From the NCBI GenBank assembly GCA_029851415.1, contig CM056743.1, forward strand, positions 34,612,714 through 34,676,713: a stretch of DNA of 64,000 bases, given 5' to 3'. The notes under the pieces are model-generated. The model saw nothing but the letters and a program-made list of their open reading frames with translations. It was not told the origin of the DNA and did no database searches. Below, in pieces: positions 52,346-63,344 of this stretch. The position numbers were made by a program, and so were the translations under genes. This stretch comes from Eretmocerus hayati. Lineage: Eukaryota > Arthropoda > Insecta > Hymenoptera > Aphelinidae. Position 1 is the stretch's first letter; every line of letters starts with the position of its first letter.

Positions 52346-52751
52346 TTATCAAAGTAAGGAGCGATGAGCCTTGAGTGCAAGTCTTTTTTTTCATAAATTT
52401 TGATTGTTTTTAACGTAATATTAATATATAAGCAGAATCCATTCAACTTAGTACTGGAGATTATTGTAGATAGATCAAGATTATATGTAGATGTACAGTC
52501 AAAATCCTCTATTATTTCATTCATTCCGATATTTCCAATGAATTCAAACGCGATATTTGATTTACCAATGAAGCATCATCTCGTCAATATTTTGGTATAC
52601 TGTCATGCAAGGAACAAGCTGGGCTTAGCCGGAAACTCAGGTAAGAATTTCCAAGAATCGCACTTGCGCAGTTCACAACGAGGTCCTGAATTAAAACTTG
52701 CGCAGTTCACCCCCCTACCGGGCTTAAGGATTTGACCAGTTGCGAGTTGGG

Positions 52752-52850
52752 AGATGCCCGCCGTGGCATGCTGGTAAATTTGAATGGTCTTGGAATTTTA
52801 ATGGATGAAAAACAGGAGGAAAATGGTGAAAAAGGGGGCATGCCACGGCG
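52752..52850. repeat. short hairpin around GCCGTGGCATG
   Basis: GCCCGCCGTGGCATGC near 52755-52770 pairs with GGCATGCCACGGCGA near 52838-52852. Loop about 70 bp. Function unknown. Confidence 0.5.
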
Positions 52851-53900
52851 ATGAACCGCCAGTAACTGTATTTTTAGCCTTAACCTTGAGAAAGATCTAC
52901 CAGAAGAGAATGATAAGGCGCACTGTCACAGAGACCAGGATATCCTCAGTACTGACTGAATGGTCTCGAGGACCCCTGCAGAGTGGAGCCATTTCACAGT
53001 AGTTCATGCGATAATGCAGCTCAATGAGAAAATTCCAAACTTTCGGTCACTCCATATCGAAATCTACTTGGGAGGTAAGGGAGTAAGGTAAAAGCACCAG
53101 TTTCTGGACAGCTATTTGGGGACGTCGCTAATTTATCGTTCTAATGGTACTTTAATAACATTTTTCGTACCAAGCAGTGATTCTAATGTTTAGTGTAGGT
53201 CAAATTCTTCCTTTTCCAATTTGTTTCGTTTCAAAAACCCCAAAATTATCGTCGGGAGAGATTAAAAACGAGACGACTTGATTTCCACCTATTCTTGGAC
53301 AGGGGTTATCGGAAGAAACCTAATTCTGGACACCGGGAACCTATATCTGGACAGTGAATTTCAGGTGCTAAAATGATTTGTTGTGCAAAATTCTTGAGCA
53401 GAGAGTCGCAAGTAGATCAGAACTTGCCTCTTGAATGATTCTCAAGAGTCCTGAAAGTAATAATCGACGTCAATATACTCGAAATGGACGGGCATCAAAT
53501 CTCATGTTTGTGTATATGTTTTGCTATATTTTAATAGAAATCTAAAGTGTGAGATATCAGTAATGCTAGTATCGCGATTCTAGGTGAATATGTGTTCAAT
53601 TCTGATACAATTTTGCTGAGTATATAAGCCCAATAACACTGCAGTACGAGTCACCCACGGCATACCTATGTAACAGCATGTAGGCCTGCGTACTTTGAGG
53701 TTAGAATTCACATGAGAGAGAAAATCCACTAAACACAATAATCACGGTATACCATCCAATAATTGATGAACTTTGAATACTCCGCAACAATAACATCCAC
53801 TTTCTCGGGCGTTTTTATCGAAAAAATGGTCGATTTGATACAAGAATACAGTGTCCAACTATAGGAAAATCAGCCCAATACGGCACCTAATCCTGGACAC

Positions 53901-54224
53901 TTAAAGGACCCCGCCATAAATGATGGGATTTTGGCTTTCAGCGAATTTGATCGAATCGGCAATCAATTCATAGAGCTCGACGTGCTGAGCAAAAGACTCC
54001 ATAGCCGCTAAACCCGAAAAATTCTCGTTTTCGAGTGATTTTGTTGCAAAGTCGCCGATTTTACCGAGCCAAAATAGGGTTATGGCATCAATCGAACAAT
54101 AACATACGTTCGAATTCGTTCGGCTCGCTTGGTATTTGCCAGCTAAATACCTCTGATGAAGCAAGAATCTTTGCATTACACGCGACTTGATAATCCTCTC
54201 AAAAGAATCTTTCACTGCCGCCAT
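53901..54224 (-). CDS. unrecognised 107-residue ORF, inverted copy B
   Basis: Opens MAAVKDSFERIIKSRVMQRF after an upstream CCGCGAGAATGG context shared with the other copy. It contains SNVCYCSIDAITLFWLGKIG, a Ser/Glu/Asn segment (SLENENFSGLAAMESFAQH) and ends NPIIYGGVL. There is no signal peptide or clear membrane segment, and the composition looks like a small soluble helical protein. I do not recognise the family. The stop is TAA immediately after GTCCTT, where similarity to copy A ends. Whether it is expressed cannot be told; no intron or poly-A signal is evident. Confidence 0.45.
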   Translation of the reverse strand: MAAVKDSFERIIKSRVMQRFLLHQRYLAGKYQASRTNSNVCYCSIDAITLFWLGKIGDFATKSLENENFSGLAAMESFAQHVELYELIADSIKFAESQNPIIYGGVL

Positions 54225-55044
54225 TCTCGCGGGATATTTTCAAAGTCCGCACAATCGAAACGCTTCGAAAGATTTTGATATTTCAAACGGTCCGCGGGAC
54301 ATAGTATATTATCAAGGCAAAGCGGATGACGAGTTTCATCATCAACGAGATACATACAGTATTTAGAGCTCATACCTCACGCAAGGATGCGTTGAGAAGA
54401 GCGTTTTCCCGCTGGATGGTTGAAAAATACGTCTAAGCTCTCAGTACAACTTTGAAACAAAACCATTGGATCTTTTTTTTCCGAACTGTTTATCGTTTCA
54501 AGGTAACGAGATTTTCACCTTTCTAGTGTGCGGGGACGGGAGGGGGGGGGGCTACAGACATTTGAAAAGATCTTATGGGATTTCAGAGAGATATTCGTTT
54601 GGAATTTTGGGTGGTGATTGAATTCCGCGTCGTATCGCACTCGGCTCGAACATACGAAAATCGAATCAGGCCCAACTCTATATCGGTAAAGGTTGTGAAG
54701 ATCGTTCTAATTTTTTTTTCGGGATCGCTGATTGAGACTTGTACGGTTATTTGAGTAGACGCCTATTGATTTTCGAAAATATATTCGTTTTAGCGAGATG
54801 ATATCAGAAATAAGAAGTCAATTAAGTACTCTGTTGAAACCATGTGAAGCATCGAATTCTTTTTTCTCAAAATAGGTGCGATCTGACAGAAAATGTAATC
54901 GTCGTTTGATAACCAAGAGATATTGCATTCTGATTTTCGATAGATATATTCTCGAATGTACACTACTGGTCAAGAGTGTAAATACACTTCTGATGATTTC
55001 TAGAGTTAGATATTTTGTGCGGACTTTGAAAATATCCCGCGAGA

Positions 55045-55380
55045 ATGGCGGCAGTGGAAGATTCTTTTGAGAGGATTATCAAGTCGCGTGTAATGCAAAG
55101 ATTCTTGCTTCATCAGACGTATTCAGCTGGCAAATACCAAGCGAGCCGAACGAATTCGAACGTATGTTATTGTTCGATTGATGCCATAACCCTATTTTGG
55201 CTCGGTAAAATCGGCGACTTTGCAACAAAATCACTCGAAAACGAGAATTTTTCGGGTTTAGCGGCTATGGAGTCTTTTGCTCAGCACGTCGAGCTCTATC
55301 GATTGATTGCCGATTCGGTCAAATTCGCTGAAAGCCAAAATCCTATCATTTATGGCGGGGTCCTTCTCGAAAATAAATAG
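55045..55380 (+). CDS. unrecognised 111-residue ORF, inverted copy A
   Basis: Near-identical to the minus-strand frame at 53901-54224. By eye the differences over the shared ~107 codons are a handful of positions, mostly amino-acid changing (K/E, R/T, L/S, E/R, I/V) with one silent Pro codon change. It then continues LLENK before TAG. The shared arm starts about 30 bases upstream of the ATG (TTGTGCGGACTTTG) and stops at GGCGGGGTCCTT. The frame has survived open in both copies. The family is unknown; it may be element cargo or a captured host or foreign gene. Confidence 0.45.
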   Translation: MAAVEDSFERIIKSRVMQRFLLHQTYSAGKYQASRTNSNVCYCSIDAITLFWLGKIGDFATKSLENENFSGLAAMESFAQHVELYRLIADSVKFAESQNPIIYGGVLLENK

Positions 55381-56186
55381 ATATATTCCACCAAAACTAT
55401 TAAGAAACTGAAATTCACGGTGTTTACAAACGAATGCTAAAAAAACCGGACGGAGTTATAGTATTCACATCATTTTAGAGCATGCCCCAAGTTTTGGAGT
55501 GAGCCGCATCGAAGGCTCGCGAGCGTACGATTTCATGCTGCGGGAGACATCCGTTTTGGACCATCACGAAAATATTCTTCTATCACGTTTATCGACTATC
55601 CGACTCACCAAGGTACTTATCTGACCATAGATAAAGCACTTGGGCTAAGAATCACATATCATTAACGAGGATTAGTCGTTGGTTGTGATTATAATCGCGT
55701 GACAAACTCACTGTCCAGGAATAGGCGCTTTTTCGCGCGGTGTCCGGAAACTGGTGCTTTTACCTTATGTATGATGATCGCATGGTTCGACAGTTACAAA
55801 GAGGCTAGGCATCCCATGATGCTGCCTTCCTGTCCTTCAGACGGAGAGGTCGATCTCGACGCATTTGAGGGCATGATCTCTACCAAATAAGTTATCCAGC
55901 TCATGAGCCCGACATCGAAGAGGAAAATATGTACTCGTGGAGGAGTCAACACAGCTCGCTGGTTCTTGTGCAGTCGTTCGACAACGATAGCTTCCAATGT
56001 GAAGTGGTGAACGCTGCTGGAACCGGACAGTATCACTACCCCGCAGCCCTGCCTGCTGCTCGCTGTCACTGCTGGTACTCGATCGTTTTATAATATAGCG
56101 CAGATATCATATCTTGTTGGTTGACTGGGTAGCCACCTAGTGGCCGAATATGACACTCAACCAATTACACTACCGAGACAGTTGCA

Positions 56187-56692
56187 ATTCGAGGTGGGAA
56201 TCGTACCATCAGCGCCCTTGCCGGATGTTAATTGAACTGCGCCGGAGCCGACCACGTGATCCCTCAAATCAAACCGCGTCTGCTATCTGAAACTCTGTTC
56301 TCACAAATTTATTTGTCTTATCGAGTAAGAAACGTTTTGCAGAGTTTAGTCGGTTTCAATCACACGAGCGTACTCTTACAACATGTTTATTCCGACGGTT
56401 GAGGCATATTTCGCATTTTTTAAGCAAGAAGTCCTCTCGTGTTTATGTTCAAAAAATGATGCAAAATATACCTCGCCTGAGGGGAGATCCGTGTTGTACA
56501 AGAGCATTCCCATGCAATTGACACCAATTGATTTCTGCACAAATCGTTTTCTACGTGATGAAACATGTAGATTCTTGAGAACCAAATTTCAGCTAGCAGA
56601 TGCGGTTTGATTTGAGGGGTCACGTGGTCGGCTCCGGCGCTGTTCAATAAACATCCGACGAGGTCGCTGGTGGTACGATGCCCACCTCGAAT
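56187..56692. mobile_element. 506-bp foldback element
   Basis: ATTCGAGGTGGGAATCGTAC at the left and GTACGATGCCCACCTCGAAT at the right. The arms continue through GGAGCCGACCACGTGATCCC and CAAATCAAACCGC with complements at 56600-56640. The loop holds a 75-codon frame (56383-56610) without recognised motifs. Confidence 0.7.
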
Positions 56693-57194
56693 ATCTCGTG
56701 CTCGGGGAACCTCCTTCTCGGTTTTGTATCACTCTTTCGGATGCAGTTGATCAATAATACATAGCCATTTCAATTCCAATGTAGTGCACCGATTAGGTGG
56801 ATCTCATCGATATAGTAACTCTACCACTCAATTCATGATCCAATTTCGAAACTCTTGTAGTGAGGTGTTATAATATGTGGATATCATTTGTCTTGTAATA
56901 CTTTAGCTACCGTGAGTTACTCAAGGGTAGATATGTTGAGTAGCTAGTATTGCAACTTTCATCCATCTTGTCAGAGTACTCTCTGGACCAATAGGGGTCT
57001 TCACATTGCGTTGTCAGTCTGTATTCTCAGATTTGCCAAAAAAAAAGAATAATTTTGTTAATTGTGAAAATCCTCGTGGTGAAAAGTAAACCTCCTTTGA
57101 TTGGGCAACCCCGATATATCGAGTATTCCTTACGAAGTGCTTCGGAATGCCACCATGATCGATTTTTCCATATCTAATCCAACAAGCCACAACA

Positions 57195-57995
57195 GGCTGA
57201 TAAGGAGAGCATCAGGTCTGTGGAATACGGATCTTGATGAAACTCTGGGAATCATCTTGTTTTGGTGAGAAATGAAGGTATCTCCAAGGGTTAAGTCCAA
57301 TAGGCATCCTGTCCCGAAATACAACCCTCAAGGGGGTTAGGGCACCTTGGTGCCTCATCCCTGGAGTCTAAAGAGCTCCCGACCCCAGTCAGTGCCCGCC
57401 GGAGCGTGGAGACTGCACATCTCCATCCGGCACCACGGGAATGGTTGAGTCTAGGGACTCGCATTGGAGTCGTTCCCAGGATATAACAATGCGAGCCAGG
57501 ACGACTTATCCATCAACTTGGGGGCTCCAAGGAAGCCTGGAAGAGTCCCAAACCTCCCACCGAGGGGTGGGTTTCGGTCTTAGGCTGGGGGCCGAGCACG
57601 AAATTCGGTAGCCGGGGAAAAGGAGTGGGCCACTGCTGTATCACTTGTGTTTTGGTGGTGACCGTCTACCAAACTCGTGAGCTGACGGGGTGTATCCCTG
57701 CCCCATGCCAATGCGGGCAAGCCGGGGTGGAGGCGGAAGGCGGGCACCCCGGGTATAAAAGATAAATGCCTGTCCCGAGATACAGCTATGGAGGTTAGCA
57801 TTGTAAGTATATCTATTTATGTGTCTTTTTAACATGAGCCTATATGGAGAATGTTAATCTCCATAGCTGTACCTTGGGAGAAGAGGCCCATTGAACTTAA
57901 TCCTTGGAGATACCTTCATTTCTCACCAAAACAAGACGATTCCCAGAGTATCAAGATCCGTGTTCCGCAGACCTGATGCTCTCCTCGTAGATTCA
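57195..57995. mobile_element. palindromic element copy 1, interrupted
   Basis: The left arm CGGATCTTGATGAAACTCTG, GGAATCATCTTGTTTTGG and GAAATGAAGGTATCTCCAAG pairs with the right arm at about 57885-57990. A second copy lies at about 60395-63115. The ends are not precisely defined. The insertion at 57323-57784 splits it. Confidence 0.7.
57323..57784 (+). mobile_element. GC-rich ~460-bp insertion with ~15-bp flanking repeat
   Basis: CCTGTCCCGAAATAC at about 57309-57323 and CCTGTCCCGAGATAC at about 57770-57784 flank a GC-rich block that starts AACCCTCAAGGGGGTTAG and ends GGGTATAAAAGATAAATG. A target duplication of that length suggests a LINE/SINE-type insertion. A similar phrase, GGGTGTATCCCTG, recurs at 59198. 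No protein motif was found. Confidence 0.55.
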
Positions 57996-58434
57996 GCGTG
58001 TGGTCGGATAATGGGCGAGGAAGTGACGATCCTCTGGTCATAAAAAGGGCCTTCACCGAGTCGAGGGAGCGACGTCTCTCCGAAAACTCAGTCTCAGTTC
58101 GACTTTTACCAATTGGGTCAAGCTTCAATAAGCAATTGGTAGAGGATTTTCGACAGAAACCTCGTCAGCGATCAGTCAAACGTTCACGGTGGAGATCGTG
58201 TCATACTGCAAGAAGCTCGAGAAACGTGTTATTAGCGAAAGGATTAGTAGCGTAGATCCCGCACGAAAACTTGACTAGCGAACACACCTAGTACCCGATG
58301 CCTCGGTTGTTACTGATCAAAAGTTAAGAGGGCTCCCCAGCCTTTCAAAAATATCAGTGGCGCGATCTTGCGATCAGACTACTTTATCGTGAATAAAATC
58401 AATTAACCAAACCTTTATGGGTGGATAGCGATGG

Positions 58435-58663
58435 AGACCCACGTGCGGGGGATTTTTTTGCAAATTGTAAAAAAAAGTCCATTGAGATCGGTGGAAAACT
58501 GAGCGAGAATAGTTGCAGCAAAAATTTTGGACTGTCAGACATTTTTGCAGCAATAGTTTTTGCCAGTCAGAAATTTTTGCTGCAACTATTCTCGCTCAAT
58601 TTTAGAGCTATCTCATTAGAACTTTTTTTGGAATTTGCAGGATCATTCTCCGCACGTGGGTCT
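58435..58663. mobile_element. 229-bp hairpin MITE
   Basis: AGACCCACGTGCGGGGGAT opens and ATTCTCCGCACGTGGGTCT closes. The inner stem is GAGCGAGAATAGTTGCAGCA with its complement. The 146-codon frame across this region (58421-58861) is an artefact of the hairpin. Confidence 0.75.
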
Positions 58664-58888
58664 GCTTTGCTATCCGCACTCAAAGTTGTTTATCCAATGA
58701 ATTATATTGATAATAGACCGTTTGAACGCGATGGCGCTGAAAAACAGCTGGGGAGCACTCTTAAATGGGTAGAGCACCGCAAGGTCCCTCGATGCGGCGT
58801 TGACCGAGACAGGCGAGTATGTGACGACTACCCCGGCTTCCCGAGTTATTCTACGGGTTAGACCACGAGACCGTGGTCTTATACAGAA

Positions 58889-59100
58889 TGTGGGAGAGCT
58901 TATGCTCCCTAGGACTGCTCGAGCGGTGACCAGTCTCGCGCGTGAGCAAAACCGGGAGAGTGTCCTCGTAAGAGGATTCGGCTGTGACCTCTCAAGGCTG
59001 GAATCGGAGGACTTATAAAAAAGGTACTCAGGGTCGAGGCTGAGCCTTCAGTTGTGTGCGACTGTGCGTGCCAACTAAAGTCAAGCAATAAAGTTGGATT
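58889..59100 (+). repeat. possible LTR or promoter fragment
   Basis: TGTGGGAGAGC start, TATAAAAAA at about 59014, a TTCAGTTGTG initiator-like word about 40 bases later, and AATAAA at about 59087. The spacing is that of a retroelement LTR. No partner copy is seen, and a G run follows. Confidence 0.3.
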
Positions 59101-59219
59101 CTGGGGGGGGGGGGCACACGGTTCGAGTACTATAGATGGGAAAGCTGCCACCAAACCGAGATGAGAAAACAGTCGGTAGTATAAGTGGATGCAATGACAG
59201 GGTGTATCCCTGTCCACAG

Positions 59220-60394
59220 GCTGGGATTCAGTGGAGGGTTGAGACGAGAGTCAGGGACCTCCACTCAAATATGAGCAATTTGATCAATATCTAATTCAAC
59301 ACAGAGGTTTACATCTAACTGTATGCCTTCAAATTGTTGCATCAATACACATCAATCAAATGTACCTGGTTACAAGGACACTTATGGTGCACAAAGCAGT
59401 ATTATTTCTTCAATATTTCTGAGGATGCATTTCATGCTTTCAAGTGGGGTGTTTGAAGGTTGCACTGAATAAGACCGAGAAAGTGAATCATTTCTAAGTT
59501 CCCAGTGTTCCTCGGTTGCATGGCATCATAAAATGCTCTCCTGCATATTATCTTTCATATGTTTTTCGCGAAATCAAAAACATACTCTGGGTCGAAAAAC
59601 GGCTTTTATAATTCCAGGGTTAGTTCTGTAGCGAGCAAGTTAGTATTGAAATGACTCGTTGAAGTAATTTTTGAATTCAAGCTTTGAAATCTACGAGGCG
59701 TTTTTGAAGATGAAGCATCTTCGAAAAGAACGTGAAGTTCAAATAGAATTTAATAGTCCTCATTTTGGTTTTTGGCAATAGAGCACATCAAACAGCAAAA
59801 ATGAGCTGAATAACACATGTCCCTTTACCATAGACCACCGCGACCGTCAACGATAATTTTGATTTGCTTCGGTCCAATAATTTGTTTGGTTGAATGCGTG
59901 TCGTTTGTTAGGAGCTGCGGTGTTGTGTTACCTCTGGGTGGAAGAGTAACGCTCGCGTACTTACGACTCATCCCCACGTGGGAGGGCTCCACTGTAAAAG
60001 CTTGCGCTCCGTCAACGCCAGCCGCTTATCTCATCTAATTAATTTAGCGATGCGGGCAGGCACGCGCGCGATCGGTGGCGCCATAATACTCTGACTCCTG
60101 ATGTCGAACTAGATAAAATCCCTATTTCCATCTGCAGTGGGTAATGCATTATAAGGCGATTTTGTACTAGAAGTTGAAATTCTTTCATTCTGGGTCCATT
60201 TTCCTCGTGTAAAGATTAGCACGATGATTTTCGCCATTGAATGTGTATTATTTGGAACATTAATGCTGATGAGAGTGAATTAGGTCTTCCGGAAGGAATC
60301 GTTTCGAACCAAAAAATATCAGAGCAAGTGTCACGCTTTTTCTGCTGCCCTGACACGTTAATGGTCGAACCACACAGTAGCTGTGTTACTAACG
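59220..60394. other. no gene seen
   Basis: Ordinary AT-rich sequence. The 73-codon frame at 59817-60038 starts with hydrophobic residues but has no homology I recognise. Confidence 0.4.
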
Positions 60395-60809
60395 AGGAGA
60401 TCATCAGGTCTGCGGAACACGGATCTTGACGAGACTCTGGGAATCATCTTGTTTTGATGAGAAATGAAGGTATATCCAAGGATTTAGTCTCATGGACCTC
60501 TTATTCCAAGATCAAGCTGTGCTGATTAGCATTGTCAGTATATCTATATGTGGGTCATTTCAACATGAGCCTACATGGGCAATAGGGTGGGCCGAAAAAG
60601 GGCTTTTTTCGAAAATCGATACGACCTAACGTGGAAATGTTGTGTTTGTACAAATAGACGTGAAAAAAATTCTGCTGGACGCTGAGATTTGAGATTTTAG
60701 GTCCCAGCAAGAGCCATCAAGCTTTTATCAAAATTAACGCAGGTTTAAATGGGAATGTGCCTAATCCGGCACTTTTTTCTTCCTAACTTTGCTCGCATTT
60801 CTGGCACAT

Positions 60810-61300
60810 CCAAGCATTTTTCAACGTACTTTAGCTTATTTTAAAGCTTGTTTCAAAACCTACAAAATGAGCTGAAGTACGTCCAATTTCGACTAACCCG
60901 AACCAATCTATCTCAACTTTTCCATTTCGAGTCTTGAAAGGAGTGAGGTGGGAGGGGGAACTCGCTTATTTTCGGATTTTTCAAAACGAATCACTTTTCA
61001 GTAAAATTGAGATAGATTGGCTCGAGTTGATCAAAAATAGACGTACTTTAGTTCATTTTGTAGGTTTTGAAACAAGCTTTGAAATGAGCTAAAGTACGTT
61101 GAAAAATGAACAAATGCACCAGAAATACAAGCGAAGTTTGAAGGGAGAATCGCCCTATATTTGGGATTTTTGATAATGATCACTTTTTGGAAAAATGGAG
61201 ATAGATTGGCTTTGGTTAGTCGGAATTGGACGTAATTCAGCTCATACTGTATGTTTTGGAACAAGCTTTGAAATGAGCTGAAGTACGTTGAAAAATGCTT
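60810..61300. repeat. repeated GAGCTAAAGTACGT blocks in alternating orientation
   Basis: Three blocks contain AAGCTT followed or preceded by GAAACAAG and GAGCTNAAGTACGT. They occur near 60820-60890, 61020-61110 and 61215-61290 and relate to 6350-6650. Confidence 0.6.
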
Positions 61301-61479
61301 GGATGCGCCAGAAATGCGAGCAAAGTTAGGAAGAAAAAAGTTCCGAATTAGGCACATTCCCATTTAAACCTGCGTTAATTTTGATAAAAGCTTGATGGCT
61401 CTTGCTGGGACCTAAAATCTCAAATCTCAGCGTCCAGTAAAATTTTTTTCGCAATTTTCCGATGTTTGAGTGCCTACAA

Positions 61480-61790
61480 AATTGCGAAAAATAACTTTCG
61501 CGCCTCGCACACGAGGTTCCCCGCTTCCGAGCGATCATTTCAACCCTCGCCTCCGGCTCGGGTCGAAAACCGATCGCTCAAAAGCGAGCTACAACCTCAC
61601 GAACTCGGTGCGAAATATACTATTTCGAAATCATGTGCGTAAAGTTAGTGCGTAAGGAACATTTTTCCGTGCGTGAAGGAATTTTTGCGCACGGAATGCG
61701 TGAAGACCTGTGCGTAAAGTCACCAACAGTGCGTAAGGTAGGTCTTTACGCACTGGAACGTATCTTTACGCACTGCCGTATTTTCTTTAT
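61480..61790 (-). repeat. nested-dyad repeat copy plus TGCGTAAAG cluster
   Basis: 61500-61630 holds CCGCTTCCGAGCGATCATTT, CAACCCTCGCCTCCGGCTCG and AACCGATCGCTCAAAAGCGA, followed by GTGCGAAATATACTATTTCG. From 61630 to 61780 the words GTGCGTAAAG, TGCGTGAAG and CTTTACGCAC occur at least six times in both orientations. Confidence 0.7.
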
Positions 61791-62570
61791 AGCCTGATAT
61801 TCTACAACATCTCTTGGAGTTTCCGCGTTGTTTAGCAAAATGATCTCTGTCTTAATTCTGTAGAATCGGAGTGCTCCAATCGTTGATTCGAAGCTGCCCA
61901 AAGCAGGTGTAATGACTCCTTTCACTCGATGGAATTAATACTTATGAGCTCTCTGAATTGTTATACTCAGTCTTGCTCTCTCGATAAGTCCATACGATTG
62001 AAATATCCTGGTCGGCCCATTGAATTGAACATGGAAATAGTTCACTTCGGTGGATCATGGATTTAATTGAGTTCAATACAATATATAGACCTTTTTGGAG
62101 TGCTTCCACCGTGGTTTCGGTGGTTTGAAATCTACCTTGGACCGTACGTCCAAAGGAAATGTAAATTCACTTTTCGGATACTTCGCCTCAAAAAGGAGTG
62201 TCAGCGATGTATTCATATTCTTTTATAAGAAAGAATCCGTAGGTTTCGAAATCGCTTTCTATCCCGTGTATTCAGAGGATTATTATTATCGTTAGAATTG
62301 TTCAAGTTCTTCCTATTGAACCATAGAAATGGCATATTATTTCATCAATCCGTTAATTTATTCTTGCCGGTCCTTGACGATATTCATAAAACTCTATAAT
62401 AATTTTCTTCGAAATTCAGAATTGATATTATTTTATGAACTTACATATTTCGGATCTTGTCCACTGTTTGTACTTTTGAGGATTGAGATCGATATTTTCA
62501 AACTATGCGGTAACATATGATATATAACAAAAGATCTTTCTCTGATACATTTTCAGAATTTTTTTTCAGT

Positions 62571-62662
62571 CGGGGGGCTCCGCCCCCCGAACCCCCCGGC
62601 GGGGGCTTCGCCCCTTGCATCCCCACCAGGGGCTACCGCCCCTGGACCCCGCTCTGCGCTCT
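62571..62662 (+). repeat. GC-rich cluster of short hairpins
   Basis: Three adjacent stem-loops: GGGGGGCTCCGCCCCCC, GGGGGCTTCGCCCC and AGGGGCTACCGCCCCT, with CCCCGAACCCCCC and GCATCCCCACC between them. Strikingly GC-rich against an AT-rich background. Inside the hAT-like element. Confidence 0.8.
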
Positions 62663-63344
62663 TTTCCTCCACCTGCCCCGATCACGATTTGATTAGTGGC
62701 GTATGAGGTGACCGACAGAATACTAACTTTCCGCACAAAATTTCGAAAAATATCGTACGCAACTCTGTCGAAAGGTTTCCGCACTCGGAAAAACTTTACA
62801 CACGAGATGTGAATCTTTACGCACTGTTGAGATACTTTACGCACTCGTGTGTAAAGATTTTCACTCGTGCGTAAATCCAACTTTTCGACATCGTTGCGTA
62901 ATATACTATTAACATCTATATGTTCAAACACAACATTTCCACGCTAGGGCGTATCAATTTCCGAAAAAAGCCCTTTTCGGCCCACCCTAATGGGCAATGC
63001 TAATCTCCATAGCTGTATCTTTGGATAGGAGGCTCATTGGACTTAACCATTGGAGATACCTTCATTTTTCACCAAAATTGGGTGATTCCCAGAGTTTGAC
63101 CAACATTCGCCTGAGGCTTTCCTTGTAAGTTTACTAGAGTGGTAAGTCACTGAGAATCATAACTTCACGTGCCCATAACTTTTGATGTCCACCAAAATGT
63201 ATCATTCTCATACCCTGTTAATCTTAAAGCTTAATGTATAGTTTTTGCAAAAGCTCAGCTGGAAATCTAAATCCGCGAGCTGACAACTCGAACGTGTTCT
63301 TCAAGAAGCGCACAGTATTTTTTTTTATACAACTCGACAAGGAA

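Larger units (their letters stand above)
53086..55765. mobile_element. 2.7 kb TIR element flanked by TA, with internal inverted ORF pair
   Basis: The left end reads AGGTAAAAGCACCAGTTTCT then GGACA; the right end is its complement TGTCCGGAAACTGGTGCTTT then TACCT. TA lies on both sides, which is the Tc1/mariner-type target duplication. Several CTGGACA words are scattered through 53110-53900. Inside are two arms of about 345 bp in opposite orientation (53905-54250 and 55014-55365), each holding one open reading frame. No transposase was recognised, so it is probably non-autonomous or carries unknown cargo. Confidence 0.7.
60583..62989. mobile_element. 2.4 kb hAT-like element with 8-bp target duplication
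   Basis: Begins TAGGGTGGGCCGAAAAAGGG and ends CCCTTTTCGGCCCACCCTA. ATGGGCAA is duplicated exactly at 60575-60582 and 62990-62997. The TIR continues through GTGGAAATGTTGTGTTTG to about 75-100 bp. Inside is another foldback (about 60669-60800 against 61300-61440, for example GATGGCTCTTGCTGGGACCT), a nested-dyad block and a GC-rich hairpin cluster. No transposase was recognised, so it is non-autonomous. Confidence 0.85.
60395..63115. mobile_element. palindromic element copy 2, split by a hAT-like insertion
   Basis: 60395-60582 matches the left part of the element at 57195 (GGTCTGCGGAACACGGATCT, CTCTGGGAATCATCTTG). 62990-63115 matches its right part (GCTAATCTCCATAGCTGTAT, GGAGATACCTTCATT). Removing 60583-62989 and one target copy restores a continuous palindrome. 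Confidence 0.75.

Noticed and set aside
54541..54551. Poly-G tract as a regulatory site
   Set aside because: Simple homopolymer; similar tracts at 59103 and 41170 lie in repeats.
58421..58861. 146-codon plus-strand ORF
   Set aside because: It spans the palindromic MITE at 58435-58663 and unrelated flank; no conserved motif.
61031..61363. 110-codon minus-strand ORF with repeated phrases
   Set aside because: The repeated peptide phrases come from the alternating GAGCTNAAGTACGT DNA repeats, not from a protein repeat family.
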